Positions 16,934-25,514 of a DNA stretch of 64,000 nt are shown here, one piece after another; positions within the stretch are counted from its first letter, which is position 1, and each line of letters opens with the position of its first letter. The stretch is from NCBI RefSeq assembly GCF_003351025.1, contig NZ_QPCG01000004.1, forward strand, positions 62,001-126,000. The letters are read 5' to 3'. A model generated the notes under the pieces. The model had not been told where the DNA came from, searched no databases, and saw nothing but the letters and a program-made list of their open reading frames with translations. A program made the translations under genes and the position numbers. The DNA is from Mucilaginibacter endophyticus. Its GTDB lineage: Bacteria > Bacteroidota > Bacteroidia > Sphingobacteriales > Sphingobacteriaceae.

Positions 16934-18550
16934 TTACTTCTCCGTCAGCACCGTAAACTTAAAATCCAATGGTTCAAACAGGCGGATAAGCTCATCAATA
17001 AACGTTTGTCCCCATTTTACATACATGAGACCAAAGTTTTCAGAGCGCTCCTGCAGGCTATCTTTCGGGAATAGTTCGGCTTTAACGGCAGTTAATTGCT
17101 CTAAACGCACACTGTAATTTCTTTTTTCGGCACGGATCAATTTCTTTTCCAGGTTGTCCATTGCCTTTTTAAGGCGTGCCTGTACCGCCGCCGCTGATGG
17201 AGAAAGTGTTGGATCTATCTTGTAAGCACGCAGCTTTATTTTTTCGAACAGGCTTTCCATTTCGCGCCATTCCTCGGCAATGCTCAGGTTATGATCGCTG
17301 TGCTTTTTAATCCAGTAGGTTTGCAGGGCATCACTTTCTTTAAATAAAGAAAGGGCATCCAAATCCATCCGTGTTATTTTAGCAGCTTGCTCCTTCTTGA
17401 TCACCAATGCCGAATTACGGAGGATCAGGATCGGGAAATCAATTTTATAGTGATCAAAGTTCGATTTCAGTTCCAGCCAGTAAACCACTTCCGCACCACC
17501 GCCTATATAAGCGATGTTAGGTAAAATACATTCCTGATATAATGGACGCATCACCACGTTAGGACTAAAACGTTCGGGATATTCCGCTATTTCTTTTTTT
17601 AGTTCAGCTTCAGTAAAACTAATCTCGGTATTAAGCACATGATAACTGTCATTTTCAAAAACTATCCGTTCGCGCAGCTGATCTTTCAGATAAAAGAAAT
17701 TGATCTCGCGTGGATTAACCTGGATATGTACACCAAGCTCATGTAGTTTTTGATTGGTTTCGCTGATATTTTTAAAACTATGCTGACCAATAATATCCTG
17801 CTCAATAATTGGCGCGAACTCTTTTTTAAACTCATGGTCATCAGCATCAATGATCACCAAACCGTATTGGCCGAACAAAGAGTTAACCAGGTAACGGGTA
17901 GCATCGGCAAGTTTATCAAATTTAGTATAAGCTGTTTCAACAATTTCGGCAAGATCGGTAGCGTGGCCTTCCATACCCAAAACACCTTTATACTGGTTAA
18001 GCGCCTGGCGTATGCTCACCGGATCGATCCGGCCGGTTGCTCCCGAAGCTTCATACCACCAGTGTACTTTTTTACCGCCTATATTGGTATAGTTGATCTC
18101 GGCAAAGTCGTGGTCTTCGCTGGCCATCCAGTAAACAGGTACAAAGTTTTTATCGGGATGAGCGGCTTTTAATTGCTGCGCCACTTTAATGGCCGTAGCT
18201 ATTTTATAAAGGAAATACAACGGCCCGGCGAAGATATTTAGCTGGTGCCCGGTTGTAATGGTATAAGTATTGTCCTGCTTTAACAGCTCTAGGTTTTGGG
18301 CTGTAAGGGCGGTTGAGTAAGTACATAATTTACCGGGCTCCTTACCTAAACATTCGTATTGTTTAGTTAAAACACGTACCAACACCTCGCGATCGGCAAC
18401 AACCTTTTTGTTTTTCAAAAACTCGGCAAAACCGGCCATATCAGGGCGGTAGCCATAAAAAGGTTGCAACTCGGGCTTATTGTCGATGTATTCGGCAACC
18501 GTGTGTGAAAAGAAACCGGTGTCTTTATAACTTATACAGGATGCGTCCAT
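16934..18550 (-). CDS. bshC: Bacillithiol synthase BshC (putative cysteine-adding enzyme)
   Basis: 538 residues, the usual BshC length. Characteristic segments: TTGHQLNIFAGPLYFLYKI near residue 100, VYWMASEDHDFAEINY, NVVMRPLYQECILPNIAYIGGGAEVVYWLEL in the middle, and a C-terminal coiled coil (about 430-500). BshC joins cysteine to GlcN-malate in the last step of bacillithiol synthesis, the low-molecular-weight thiol of Bacillota and Bacteroidota. It stands alone here; bshA and bshB are not in the window. Confidence 0.93.
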   Translation of the reverse strand: MDASCISYKDTGFFSHTVAEYIDNKPELQPFYGYRPDMAGFAEFLKNKKVVADREVLVRVLTKQYECLGKEPGKLCTYSTALTAQNLELLKQDNTYTITTGHQLNIFAGPLYFLYKIATAIKVAQQLKAAHPDKNFVPVYWMASEDHDFAEINYTNIGGKKVHWWYEASGATGRIDPVSIRQALNQYKGVLGMEGHATDLAEIVETAYTKFDKLADATRYLVNSLFGQYGLVIIDADDHEFKKEFAPIIEQDIIGQHSFKNISETNQKLHELGVHIQVNPREINFFYLKDQLRERIVFENDSYHVLNTEISFTEAELKKEIAEYPERFSPNVVMRPLYQECILPNIAYIGGGAEVVYWLELKSNFDHYKIDFPILILRNSALVIKKEQAAKITRMDLDALSLFKESDALQTYWIKKHSDHNLSIAEEWREMESLFEKIKLRAYKIDPTLSPSAAAVQARLKKAMDNLEKKLIRAEKRNYSVRLEQLTAVKAELFPKDSLQERSENFGLMYVKWGQTFIDELIRLFEPLDFKFTVLTEK

Positions 18551-18684
18551 TTCGTTGATTTCGGATTTTGGATGTTCGATTTCGGATTTGGCCTAAAACA
18601 AAACATCAGCAAATAAAATTAAATGCTGATGTCGAAATTAGATTATAAATCGCAAATCGCTTTACAGCAGACTGCAAATTAACA

Positions 18685-20022
18685 TTATTTTACAATTTGT
18701 CCATAAAGGTCAAAGTCCTCGGCGCTGTCTATCTTTACGTTAACAAAGCTGCCAACGGTAGCGTAATCAATGCTGGCGTCAATCAAAACTTCGTTATCAA
18801 CCTCAGGCGAATCAAATTCTGTACGGCCAACAAAGTAGTCGCCATCTTTCTTGTCGATCAGCACTTTGTAGGTATTGCCTATCTTCTCCTGGTTTTTATC
18901 AAAAGAGATACCTTGTTGAATTTCCATAATAGCATCTGCGCGTTCCTGTTTTACTTCTTCAGGTACATCGTCAACCAAACTATGGGCATGGGTTTTCTCC
19001 TCGTGTGAGTAAGTGAAACAACCCAGACGGTCAAACTTGGTATCCTCAACCCATTGAGCCATCTCTTCAAAATCCTGCTGGGTTTCGCCCGGATAACCGG
19101 TGATCAGCGTAGTACGCATAGCGATACCCGGAACCCTATCACGAATCTCATTTACGATATCAATGGTTTTTTGCTTGGTGATACCGCGGCGCATCGATTT
19201 CAGCATATTATCGGTGATGTGCTGCAACGGCATATCCAGGTATTTGCAGATGTTTTCACGCTCGTTCATCACATCCAGGATCTCCATTGGGAAACCTGAA
19301 GGATAAGCATACTGCAGTCTGATCCATTCAATACCATTCACATCAGACAAACGACGAAGTAATTCATCCAGGTTACGTTTGCCATAAAGGTCGAGACCAT
19401 AATAAGTCAAATCCTGCGCAATCAGAATCAATTCTTTAGTGCCGTTTTTAGCAAGCTTCTTAGCATCTTCAACCAATTGTTCAATAGGTGAGCTCAGGTG
19501 TTTACCCCGCATCAGCGGAATAGCACAAAATGAGCACGGACGGTTACAGCCTTCGGCAATTTTAAAATAAGCGAAGTGCGATGGTGTGGTCAGCAAACGC
19601 TCACCAATCAGCTCATGCTTATAATTTGCGCCTACAGTAGCCAGCAGGTTTTGCAGATCGTTGGTACCAAAGTAGGCATCAACGTTGGTGATCTCTGCTT
19701 CAAGCTCCGGCTTGTAGCGCTCGCTCAGGCAGCCGGTTACAATCACCTTACCCACCTTGCCCTGCTCCTTGAGCTCGCTGTATTGCAGGATGGTATCTAT
19801 TGATTCCTGCTTGGCATTATCAATAAAGCCACAAGTATTAATTACTATAATATCATTTTTGCCTACCTTCTCGGCCTCATGCACCACATCAAACTGGTTG
19901 CCCTTCAACTGGCCCATCAATATTTCCGAATCGTAAATATTTTTTGAACAGCCTAATGTAACCACGTTTACACGGGGTTTGGCTTGTTTAACCGATGGGC
20001 GGGAAATTTCTTTTGTCTTCAT
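18685..20022 (-). CDS. rimO: Ribosomal protein S12 methylthiotransferase RimO
   Basis: 445 residues. N-terminal UPF0004 domain with its cluster cysteines (VTLGCSKNIYDSEILMGQL; INTCGFIDNAKQESI; VTGCLSERY), radical-SAM motif CNRPCSFC (CxxxCxxC) and a C-terminal TRAM domain. Methylthiolates an aspartate of ribosomal protein S12 (Asp89 in E. coli). SAIPLMRGKHLSSPIE after the radical-SAM motif separates RimO from MiaB. It is the last gene of a reverse-strand translation/secretion cluster, after ftsY, with a 91-bp repeat between them. Confidence 0.95.
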   Translation of the reverse strand: MKTKEISRPSVKQAKPRVNVVTLGCSKNIYDSEILMGQLKGNQFDVVHEAEKVGKNDIIVINTCGFIDNAKQESIDTILQYSELKEQGKVGKVIVTGCLSERYKPELEAEITNVDAYFGTNDLQNLLATVGANYKHELIGERLLTTPSHFAYFKIAEGCNRPCSFCAIPLMRGKHLSSPIEQLVEDAKKLAKNGTKELILIAQDLTYYGLDLYGKRNLDELLRRLSDVNGIEWIRLQYAYPSGFPMEILDVMNERENICKYLDMPLQHITDNMLKSMRRGITKQKTIDIVNEIRDRVPGIAMRTTLITGYPGETQQDFEEMAQWVEDTKFDRLGCFTYSHEEKTHAHSLVDDVPEEVKQERADAIMEIQQGISFDKNQEKIGNTYKVLIDKKDGDYFVGRTEFDSPEVDNEVLIDASIDYATVGSFVNVKIDSAEDFDLYGQIVK

Positions 20023-20048
20023 AACACACTAATCATTGCAATGAAAAA

Positions 20049-20139
20049 ATGTCATTGCGAGGAACGAAGCAATCGCGAACGATACAGGTTTGAATTGCAA
20101 GGGAGGGGATTGCTTCGTCGTTCCTCCTCGCAATGACAT
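20049..20139. repeat. 91-bp element with long imperfect inverted arms
   Basis: The left arm begins ATGTCATTGCGAGGAACGAA (20049-20074 in total) and the right arm (20108-20139) is its complement with one 6-nt insertion. It fills most of the space between ftsY and rimO. The same core occurs at 14024-14060 and 22341-22368. It has the layout of a small non-coding palindromic/MITE-like element. Confidence 0.8.
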
Positions 20140-20143
20140 AGTT

Positions 20144-21109
20144 TTATTGCTTAAACAAGCTATCTACAAATGCCTGCCTGTCAAATAACTGCAGGTGATC
20201 CATGCCTTCACCTACGCCTATATATTTAACGGGAATTTTAAACTGATCTGATATACCAATCACCACGCCGCCTTTAGCCGTACCATCAAGCTTGGTTAAT
20301 GCCAGCGCATTCACGTTAGTAGCCTCGGTAAATTGCTTGCATTGTTCAATAGCATTTTGCCCGGTTGAGGCATCAAGTACCAGCAAAATCTCATGTGGCG
20401 CTCCGGGAATAACCTTCTGCATAACATTCTTGATCTTGGTTAGTTCGTTCATCAAACCAACTTTATTGTGCAAACGACCGGCGGTATCTATAATGGCTAC
20501 ATCATCGCCATTAGCCACTGCAGAACGTAAGGTGTCATAGGCAACCGAAGCCGGATCTGAACCCATAGCCTGGGCAACAACCTTTACACCAACACGCTCG
20601 CCCCAAAGTTTGATCTGATCAACCGCGGCAGCACGGAAAGTATCGGCGGCGCCTAAAACCACCTGATTACCGGCTTGCTTTAACTTGTGGGCCAGCTTGC
20701 CTATGGTAGTTGTTTTACCCACGCCGTTAACACCAACAACCATAATTACGTATGGCTTATGATCGCCATATTCAAAGTTGCGGAAGTCGTTACTGTTGTT
20801 TTCGGCAAGTAACTGCTGAATTTCATCCTTTAGCAGGGTGTTCAGTTCGTTGGTGCTTACGTATTTATCGCGGGCAACGCGAGCCTGGATCCTGTCGATG
20901 ATTTTGAGGGTAGTGCTTACGCCAACATCGGAGGTAACCAATACTTCTTCCAAATCATCAAGCACATCATCATCAACGGTTGATTTACCGGCGATGGCTT
21001 TGGTGATCTTTGAAAAAAAGTTATCCTTGGTTTTTTCTAAACCGGTATCAAGCGCCTGCTGCTCCTGCTGCGTATTTTCCTTTTTCTTAAAAAAATCAAA
21101 TAATCCCAT
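20144..21109 (-). CDS. ftsY: Signal recognition particle receptor FtsY
   Basis: 321 residues: helical N domain (about 20-110) and GTPase G domain with P-loop GVNGVGKTTTIGKLAH, DTAGRLH, LVLDASTGQNA, TKLDGTAKGG and the closing GVGEGMDHLQLFD. It lacks the long acidic A domain of E. coli FtsY, as is normal in many phyla; a Lys/Gln-rich 25-residue leader replaces it. Docks SRP-ribosome complexes at the inner membrane. A terminator at 21249-21282 separates it from the ribosomal genes, so it probably has its own promoter. Confidence 0.96.
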   Translation of the reverse strand: MGLFDFFKKKENTQQEQQALDTGLEKTKDNFFSKITKAIAGKSTVDDDVLDDLEEVLVTSDVGVSTTLKIIDRIQARVARDKYVSTNELNTLLKDEIQQLLAENNSNDFRNFEYGDHKPYVIMVVGVNGVGKTTTIGKLAHKLKQAGNQVVLGAADTFRAAAVDQIKLWGERVGVKVVAQAMGSDPASVAYDTLRSAVANGDDVAIIDTAGRLHNKVGLMNELTKIKNVMQKVIPGAPHEILLVLDASTGQNAIEQCKQFTEATNVNALALTKLDGTAKGGVVIGISDQFKIPVKYIGVGEGMDHLQLFDRQAFVDSLFKQ

Positions 21110-21248
21110 GTTACGATGTGCAGATTTTAGATTACAGATGTGCAGATTTTTGTCTGAACCCGAATTTATAGAATTCTAAGAATTTGCAGCCAGAATTGTT
21201 TTATTCTGACAATTCTATTAATTCGTTTAATTCCGGTTCTGGCATAAC

Positions 21249-21282
21249 AAAAAAAGCCCTCTCGTAAAAACAAGACGGCTTT
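21249..21282 (-). terminator. Intrinsic terminator after the ribosomal-protein genes
   Basis: Read on the minus strand: AAAGCC-G-TCT, a loop, AGA-G-GGC, then seven or more T. It lies 22 nt after the DUF4295 stop codon and before ftsY, and would end the rpmB-rpmG-DUF4295 transcript. Confidence 0.7.
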
Positions 21283-21303
21283 AATATTTTAATCAAAGAG
21301 TGA

Positions 21304-21468
21304 TTATATAGTTTTACCAGCAATTGCATCCTTAACTAAATCGTTAGGGACAATTTGGGTTTTGAATGAATAAGCACCAGTTTTAGGTGATTTATTCATG
21401 GTGATCACTTTTGAATATTCTTTGCCTTTACCTGCTACTTTCAGGGTTGCAACTACTTTCTTTGCCAT
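21304..21468 (-). CDS. DUF4295 family small basic protein (ribosome-associated)
   Basis: A 54-residue reading frame, ATG at 21468 to TAA at 21304: MAKKVVATLKVAGKGKEYSK... ending VKDAIAGKTI. It matches the Bacteroidota-specific DUF4295 family, which always travels with rpmB and rpmG. It is lysine-rich, as expected for an rRNA-binding protein; I recall that a ribosome structure from this phylum reported an extra large-subunit protein (called bL38), which may be this family, but I cannot confirm that here. It is third in the rpmB-rpmG-DUF4295 unit, 95 nt after rpmG. Confidence 0.85.
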   Translation of the reverse strand: MAKKVVATLKVAGKGKEYSKVITMNKSPKTGAYSFKTQIVPNDLVKDAIAGKTI

Positions 21469-21563
21469 TTCTTGTTAATTTTTTGAATTAGTGAATGATT
21501 TAATTAGCAAGTTAATTGTTGTTAGCATGTTAACCTAATCAACCAATCAACTTCATCAACCAA

Positions 21564-21746
21564 TTATTTTATCTCTTTGTGAACAGTAACTTTCCTTAAA
21601 ACAGGGTTGAATTTTTTCAACTCTAATCTTTCGGTAGTGTTTTTCTTGTTCTTAGTGGTGATATAGCGAGACATGCCTGGCATACCGCTTGTTTTGTGTT
21701 CGGTGCACTCTAAAATCACCTGAACCCTGTTGCCTTTTTTTGCCAT
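21564..21746 (-). CDS. rpmG: 50S ribosomal protein L33
   Basis: 60 residues: MAKKGNRVQVILECTEHK, then GMSRYITTKNKKNTTERLEL and KFNPVLRKVTVHKEIK, the standard bL33 sequence. It has only one of the four zinc-ribbon cysteines, i.e. the C-minus form. Second gene of the rpmB-rpmG-DUF4295 group, 82 nt after rpmB. Confidence 0.97.
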   Translation of the reverse strand: MAKKGNRVQVILECTEHKTSGMPGMSRYITTKNKKNTTERLELKKFNPVLRKVTVHKEIK

Positions 21747-21828
21747 TTTATTTTTATGTTGTACGTGTCACCTCACGGCTTACGTAATTTTTCAATTTTA
21801 TTATACTGCTAAACTTGAAAGCCAACTA

Positions 21829-22062
21829 CTAAATGTAGCCTTTTTTAACAAATTTATTAATGCAGGCGGTAATACCGTTTTTGCTGATAGTTTTCACAGC
21901 AGAAGTAGATACCTTTAAGGTAATCCATTTATCTTCTTCAGGAATATAAAACTTTTTAAGTTTCAAGTTAGGATGAAATCTGCGTTTTGTTTTAACGTTT
22001 GAGTTTGAAACGTTGTTACCTACAATAGATCCTTTTCCTGTTAGATCACAAATTCTTGACAT
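21829..22062 (-). CDS. rpmB: 50S ribosomal protein L28
   Basis: 77 residues beginning MSRICDLTGKGSIVGNNVSNSNVKTKRRFHPNL, diagnostic for bL28, with the closing KFVKKGYI. First gene of the ribosomal unit; a promoter candidate lies at 22107-22137. Confidence 0.97.
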   Translation of the reverse strand: MSRICDLTGKGSIVGNNVSNSNVKTKRRFHPNLKLKKFYIPEEDKWITLKVSTSAVKTISKNGITACINKFVKKGYI

Positions 22063-22106
22063 GACAAATATTTTTAATTATCAACCCTTTATCCAAAAAG
22101 AGTTTG

Positions 22107-22137
22107 CAAATATCAGACTTTTAAATCAAATATTCAA
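22107..22137 (-). promoter_or_regulatory. Candidate Bacteroidota-type promoter for rpmB
   Basis: Read on the minus strand: TTG, 20 nt, GATATTTG, close to the TTTG-N19/20-TAnnTTTG consensus of this phylum (one mismatch in the -7 box). It would give a leader of roughly 40 nt before the L28 start. Confidence 0.4.
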
Positions 22138-22302
22138 CAGTGATTTGAAAAATTTTAAAAAAAGATTTACGGCAATACCAAACGCCTATCTATTTAGCTA
22201 ATAACAGGTTATTTTTTTAATTACTATCAGTAATAAAATAAGGCAGGTTCGTTGCCTGAACCGCAATTTATAGAATTTGATGAATTGCCAGAATGCTAAG
22301 AA

Positions 22303-22391
22303 GCTGTTTAAAACGATAAATAAAACTGCTATATCACGTTCGTCATTGTGAGGCACGAAGCAATGACGGCTTCTATATATTTTTAAACAGC
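22303..22391. repeat. 89-bp MITE-like element with 11-bp terminal inverted repeats
   Basis: GCTGTTTAAAA (22303-22313) and TTTTAAACAGC (22381-22391) are perfect inverted ends. Nested inside is CGTCATTG...CAATGACG (22341-22368), a copy of the repeat seen at 14024 and 20049. It lies in the 602-nt gap between rpmB and acs; apart from the rpmB promoter candidate, I see nothing else in that gap. Confidence 0.65.
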
Positions 22392-22664
22392 CTCTAACCC
22401 AAAGCCACCTCACGCTGTGGGCTTTCCACTACAATCCCTAACGCGGCCTTCACACAAACCCGAAAAAAATCATAAACCCCAAGCCCGTCATTCGTCCAAT
22501 AATTACTTTTTAAAAAAATTTAAAAAGCTATGATTTTAGTTTATTCATAGCACATAAATTATTAAATTACGCCCACCATTTAAACCCGTATGAAAGCGTT
22601 ATAAGCTAAAAGAAACAAACAATTGGGCACGTAACAGCTTCATCAACCAAACACCAACCAACCG

Positions 22665-24566
22665 ATGAAAATTACATCATTTGAAGAGTACAAAAAAGTT
22701 TACCAGCAAAGTGTTGAGCAACCTGAGCAATTCTGGGCCGGCATTGCCGATAATTTTTTATGGCAAAAAAAGTGGGATACCGTACTCGACTGGAACTTTA
22801 AGGAGCCTAAAATCAAATGGTTCCAGGGGGCAAAACTCAACATTACCGAAAACTGTCTTGATCGCCATCTCGAAACCCTGGGCGATAAACCGGCTATCAT
22901 ATGGGAACCCAACGATCCGGAAGAAGATCATCGTATATTAACGTATCGCCAGCTACACGATAAAGTTTGCCAGTTTGCCAATGTGCTTAAAAACAATGGT
23001 GCAAAAAAAGGCGACCGCGTATGTATTTATATGCCCATGATCCCCGAGCTGGCTATTGCTGTGTTAGCTTGCGCGCGCATCGGCGCTATCCACTCGGTGG
23101 TGTTTGGCGGTTTTTCGGCACAATCAATTGCCGACAGGATCAATGATGCTGAGTGTAATATCGTGATCACTTGCGACGGTGGCAAGCGTGGCAATAAAGA
23201 AGTACCGCTTAAAACCGTTATTGATGACGCGTTGGTGCAATGCCGTTCGGTTAAAAAAGTGATTGTACTTACCCGCAGCCGTACCCCGGTATCCATGATC
23301 AAGGGCCGCGATGTTTGGTGGGAAGATGAGATAAAAAAAGTAGAAACGCAGGGTAACCCAAGCTGTCCTGCCGAGGTAATGGATGCCGAAGATATGCTGT
23401 TTATCCTGTATACATCCGGTTCAACGGGTAAACCTAAAGGCGTGGTACATACCTGCGGCGGCTACATGGTTTATGCCGGTTATACCTTCGCCAATGTGTT
23501 CCAATACAACCAGGGCGAGGTTTATTTTTGCACCGCTGATATCGGCTGGATCACCGGCCACTCTTATATTGTGTATGGTCCACTTTCGCAAGGAGCTACC
23601 ACATTGATGTTTGAGGGCATTCCAACTTATCCGGATTGCGGCCGTTTCTGGGAAATTGTAGATAAGTTTAAAGTAAACATATTATATACCGCGCCAACAG
23701 CTATTCGCTCGCTGATGAGCTTCGGGCTGGATCAGGTTAATAACAAAGATCTCAGCTCACTTAAAAAATTAGGCTCGGTAGGCGAACCTATTAATGAAGA
23801 GGCATGGCACTGGTTTGACGATAACATCGGCAAAAACCGCTGCCCTATTGTTGATACCTGGTGGCAAACTGAAAATGGCGGTATCATGATCTCACCTATT
23901 GCGGGCATTACCCCTACTAAACCAGGCTATGCTACGTTGCCCTTGCCGGGTGTGCAACCGGTTTTGGTTGATGAAAACGGCAAAGTAATTGAAGGTAATG
24001 GTGTTAACGGAAACCTTTGTATCAAATTCCCATGGCCAGGAATGCTGCGTACCACTTATGGCGATCACGAGCGTTGCCGTACCACCTACTTTGCCACTTA
24101 CGAAAACATGTACTTTACCGGCGATGGTTGCCTCCGAGATGAGGATGGCTACTACCGCATTACCGGCCGTGTAGATGATGTATTGAACGTATCAGGTCAC
24201 CGTATTGGCACTGCCGAAGTAGAGAATGCCATCAATATGCACAGCAGCGTGGTTGAATCGGCTGTAGTTGGTTATCCGCATGATATTAAAGGGCAAGGCG
24301 TTTATGCCTATGTGGTTAGTCCGGATAAACATGGCGACGAAGAGATTACCCGCAAGGATATTATCATGACGGTATCACGCATTATAGGCCCGATAGCCAA
24401 ACCGGATAAAATTCAGTTTGTAACCGGCCTGCCAAAAACACGTTCGGGCAAAATCATGCGCCGTATTTTGCGCAAGATAGCCGAGGGCGATACTTCAAAC
24501 CTTGGCGATACCAGCACGTTGCTTGATCCATCAGTAGTTGATGAGATCAAGGCCGGAGCTTTGTAA
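22665..24566 (+). CDS. acs: Acetyl-CoA synthetase
   Basis: 633 residues, full length for AMP-forming Acs. Adenylation motifs LYTSGSTGKPKGV, TADIGWITGHSY, DTWWQTENGG, YFTGDG...RITGRVDD and the C-terminal PKTRSGKIMRRILRKI with the catalytic/acetylatable Lys. Converts acetate, ATP and CoA to acetyl-CoA in the cytoplasm. Monocistronic in appearance; a repeat cluster begins right at its stop codon. Confidence 0.96.
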   Translation: MKITSFEEYKKVYQQSVEQPEQFWAGIADNFLWQKKWDTVLDWNFKEPKIKWFQGAKLNITENCLDRHLETLGDKPAIIWEPNDPEEDHRILTYRQLHDKVCQFANVLKNNGAKKGDRVCIYMPMIPELAIAVLACARIGAIHSVVFGGFSAQSIADRINDAECNIVITCDGGKRGNKEVPLKTVIDDALVQCRSVKKVIVLTRSRTPVSMIKGRDVWWEDEIKKVETQGNPSCPAEVMDAEDMLFILYTSGSTGKPKGVVHTCGGYMVYAGYTFANVFQYNQGEVYFCTADIGWITGHSYIVYGPLSQGATTLMFEGIPTYPDCGRFWEIVDKFKVNILYTAPTAIRSLMSFGLDQVNNKDLSSLKKLGSVGEPINEEAWHWFDDNIGKNRCPIVDTWWQTENGGIMISPIAGITPTKPGYATLPLPGVQPVLVDENGKVIEGNGVNGNLCIKFPWPGMLRTTYGDHERCRTTYFATYENMYFTGDGCLRDEDGYYRITGRVDDVLNVSGHRIGTAEVENAINMHSSVVESAVVGYPHDIKGQGVYAYVVSPDKHGDEEITRKDIIMTVSRIIGPIAKPDKIQFVTGLPKTRSGKIMRRILRKIAEGDTSNLGDTSTLLDPSVVDEIKAGAL

Positions 24567-24677
24567 GAGTCAAGAAACAAGAATTCAGGAGTCAAGAAGC
24601 AAGAAATTAATATATAAGAATCAAGCGATGAAAAGTTTTTTTCCTGGCTCTTGGCTCTTGAGTTCTTGCTTCTTTCC
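24567..24677. repeat. CAAGAA-type inverted repeat element
   Basis: The left side (24567-24605) is built of repeated GAGTCAAGAA/CAAGAAGCAAGAA units; the right side (24641-24677) carries the complementary CTTGGCTCTTGAGTTCTTGC. A further copy in the right-hand orientation is at 25220-25242. The right arm lies inside the reading frame of the next gene. Confidence 0.7.
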
Positions 24678-25179
24678 TCCGCTCTTGATTTCCTGCATCT
24701 TTTTTTCCGGAAAGTACAAACTCGATTTCTTCACTACTCATAACCAGTTTTACCTGTGCGATTCGGCTTTTACCGGCACTACAGGTGATACAACTTTCTG
24801 GAACAGCGATGCCCAAAATGCCCGCCTGGGTACTACCGAAGATATTATCGGCATAAAAACCGCCAGCTATGGCCACATCAAGGCAGAGCTTGATGTGCTT
24901 AATACTCCCGACCCCGAAAAAGATTTTAGCAAATACGATCACGTTGTTGAAGGCAGCGTAAAATTAAGTTCAGGTATTATGGAGATCCTAAATTTCCCGG
25001 ATACTAAAATCATGCTGAAAGCTATTGTTACCCCTGGCCGATACCGGGTGCGCATTTACTCCTATTCCATTAAAAATGTGAACCCCGAAGAAGATGAGGG
25101 GACCGATCATTATAAGATCACCCTTTGGCCGGGAGATGATAAGGGTAGAAAAGTATTGAAGACTTTTAAGGAAGAGTAA
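24628..25179 (+). CDS. Putative lipoprotein of unknown function with repeat-derived leader
   Basis: 183 residues from the ATG at 24628; the frame runs further up into acs, but the next ATGs lie inside that gene. The body (from about residue 25, KYKLDFFTTHNQFYLCDS...) resembles a family of about 150-residue uncharacterised Bacteroidota proteins ending GTDHYKITLWPGDDKGRKVLK; I do not know its function. The N-terminus MKSFFPGSWLLSSC...LLISC looks like a lipoprotein signal with lipobox LISC, yet most of it is encoded by the CAAGAA repeat element. No ATG exists between this leader and the conserved body, so the leader is needed unless a non-ATG start is used. Confidence 0.6.
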   Translation: MKSFFPGSWLLSSCFFPPLLISCIFFSGKYKLDFFTTHNQFYLCDSAFTGTTGDTTFWNSDAQNARLGTTEDIIGIKTASYGHIKAELDVLNTPDPEKDFSKYDHVVEGSVKLSSGIMEILNFPDTKIMLKAIVTPGRYRVRIYSYSIKNVNPEEDEGTDHYKITLWPGDDKGRKVLKTFKEE

Positions 25180-25219
25180 CTTGTTATTTAACTGAAACCA
25201 CAAACTTTTTATTGATTCC

Positions 25220-25242
25220 GAACTCTTGACTTCTTGCTTCTC
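25220..25242. repeat. Copy of the CAAGAA-type repeat arm
   Basis: GAACTCTTGACTTCTTGCTT matches the right arm of the element at 24567-24677. With that element it flanks the putative lipoprotein gene on both sides. Confidence 0.55.
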
Positions 25243-25298
25243 TTCAAAACCATCCTCCCTCCCATCCGTTACTCTAATACATCTAAATAAAAAACATC

Positions 25299-25484
25299 AT
25301 GGATAAATTAGAAATAAAGGGCGGATGGAACGAATTGAAAGGGAAAATCAAACAAGCCTACGGCGATCTTACCGACGATGACCTGACATGGCAAGAGGGC
25401 AAAGACGATGAAACACTTGGCAAACTTCAGCAAAAAACGGGCAAAACCCGCGATGAGCTCGTGAAGTGGATAAACAGTTTATAA
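25299..25484 (+). CDS. CsbD family stress protein
   Basis: 61 residues: MDKLEIKGGWNELKGKIKQAYGDLTDDDL, GKDDETLGKLQQKTGKTRDEL, the complete CsbD pattern. Small hydrophilic helical proteins of this family are induced in general stress in other bacteria; the molecular role is unknown. A terminator follows at once (25491-25514). Confidence 0.93.
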   Translation: MDKLEIKGGWNELKGKIKQAYGDLTDDDLTWQEGKDDETLGKLQQKTGKTRDELVKWINSL

Positions 25485-25490
25485 AATTTG

Positions 25491-25514
25491 AAAAGCTCCG
25501 GAAACGGGGCTTTT
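25491..25514. terminator. Bidirectional terminator between csbD-like and Uma2 genes
   Basis: AAAAGCTCCG (25491-25500), GAAA tetraloop, CGGGGCTTTT (25505-25514): a 10-bp stem with one G-T pair and A/T flanks on both sides. It touches the stop codon of the convergent Uma2 gene. Confidence 0.8.

Noticed and set aside
22198..22413. 71-codon reverse frame between rpmB and acs
   Set aside because: It covers the 89-bp inverted-repeat element; composition is that of the repeat, not of a protein.
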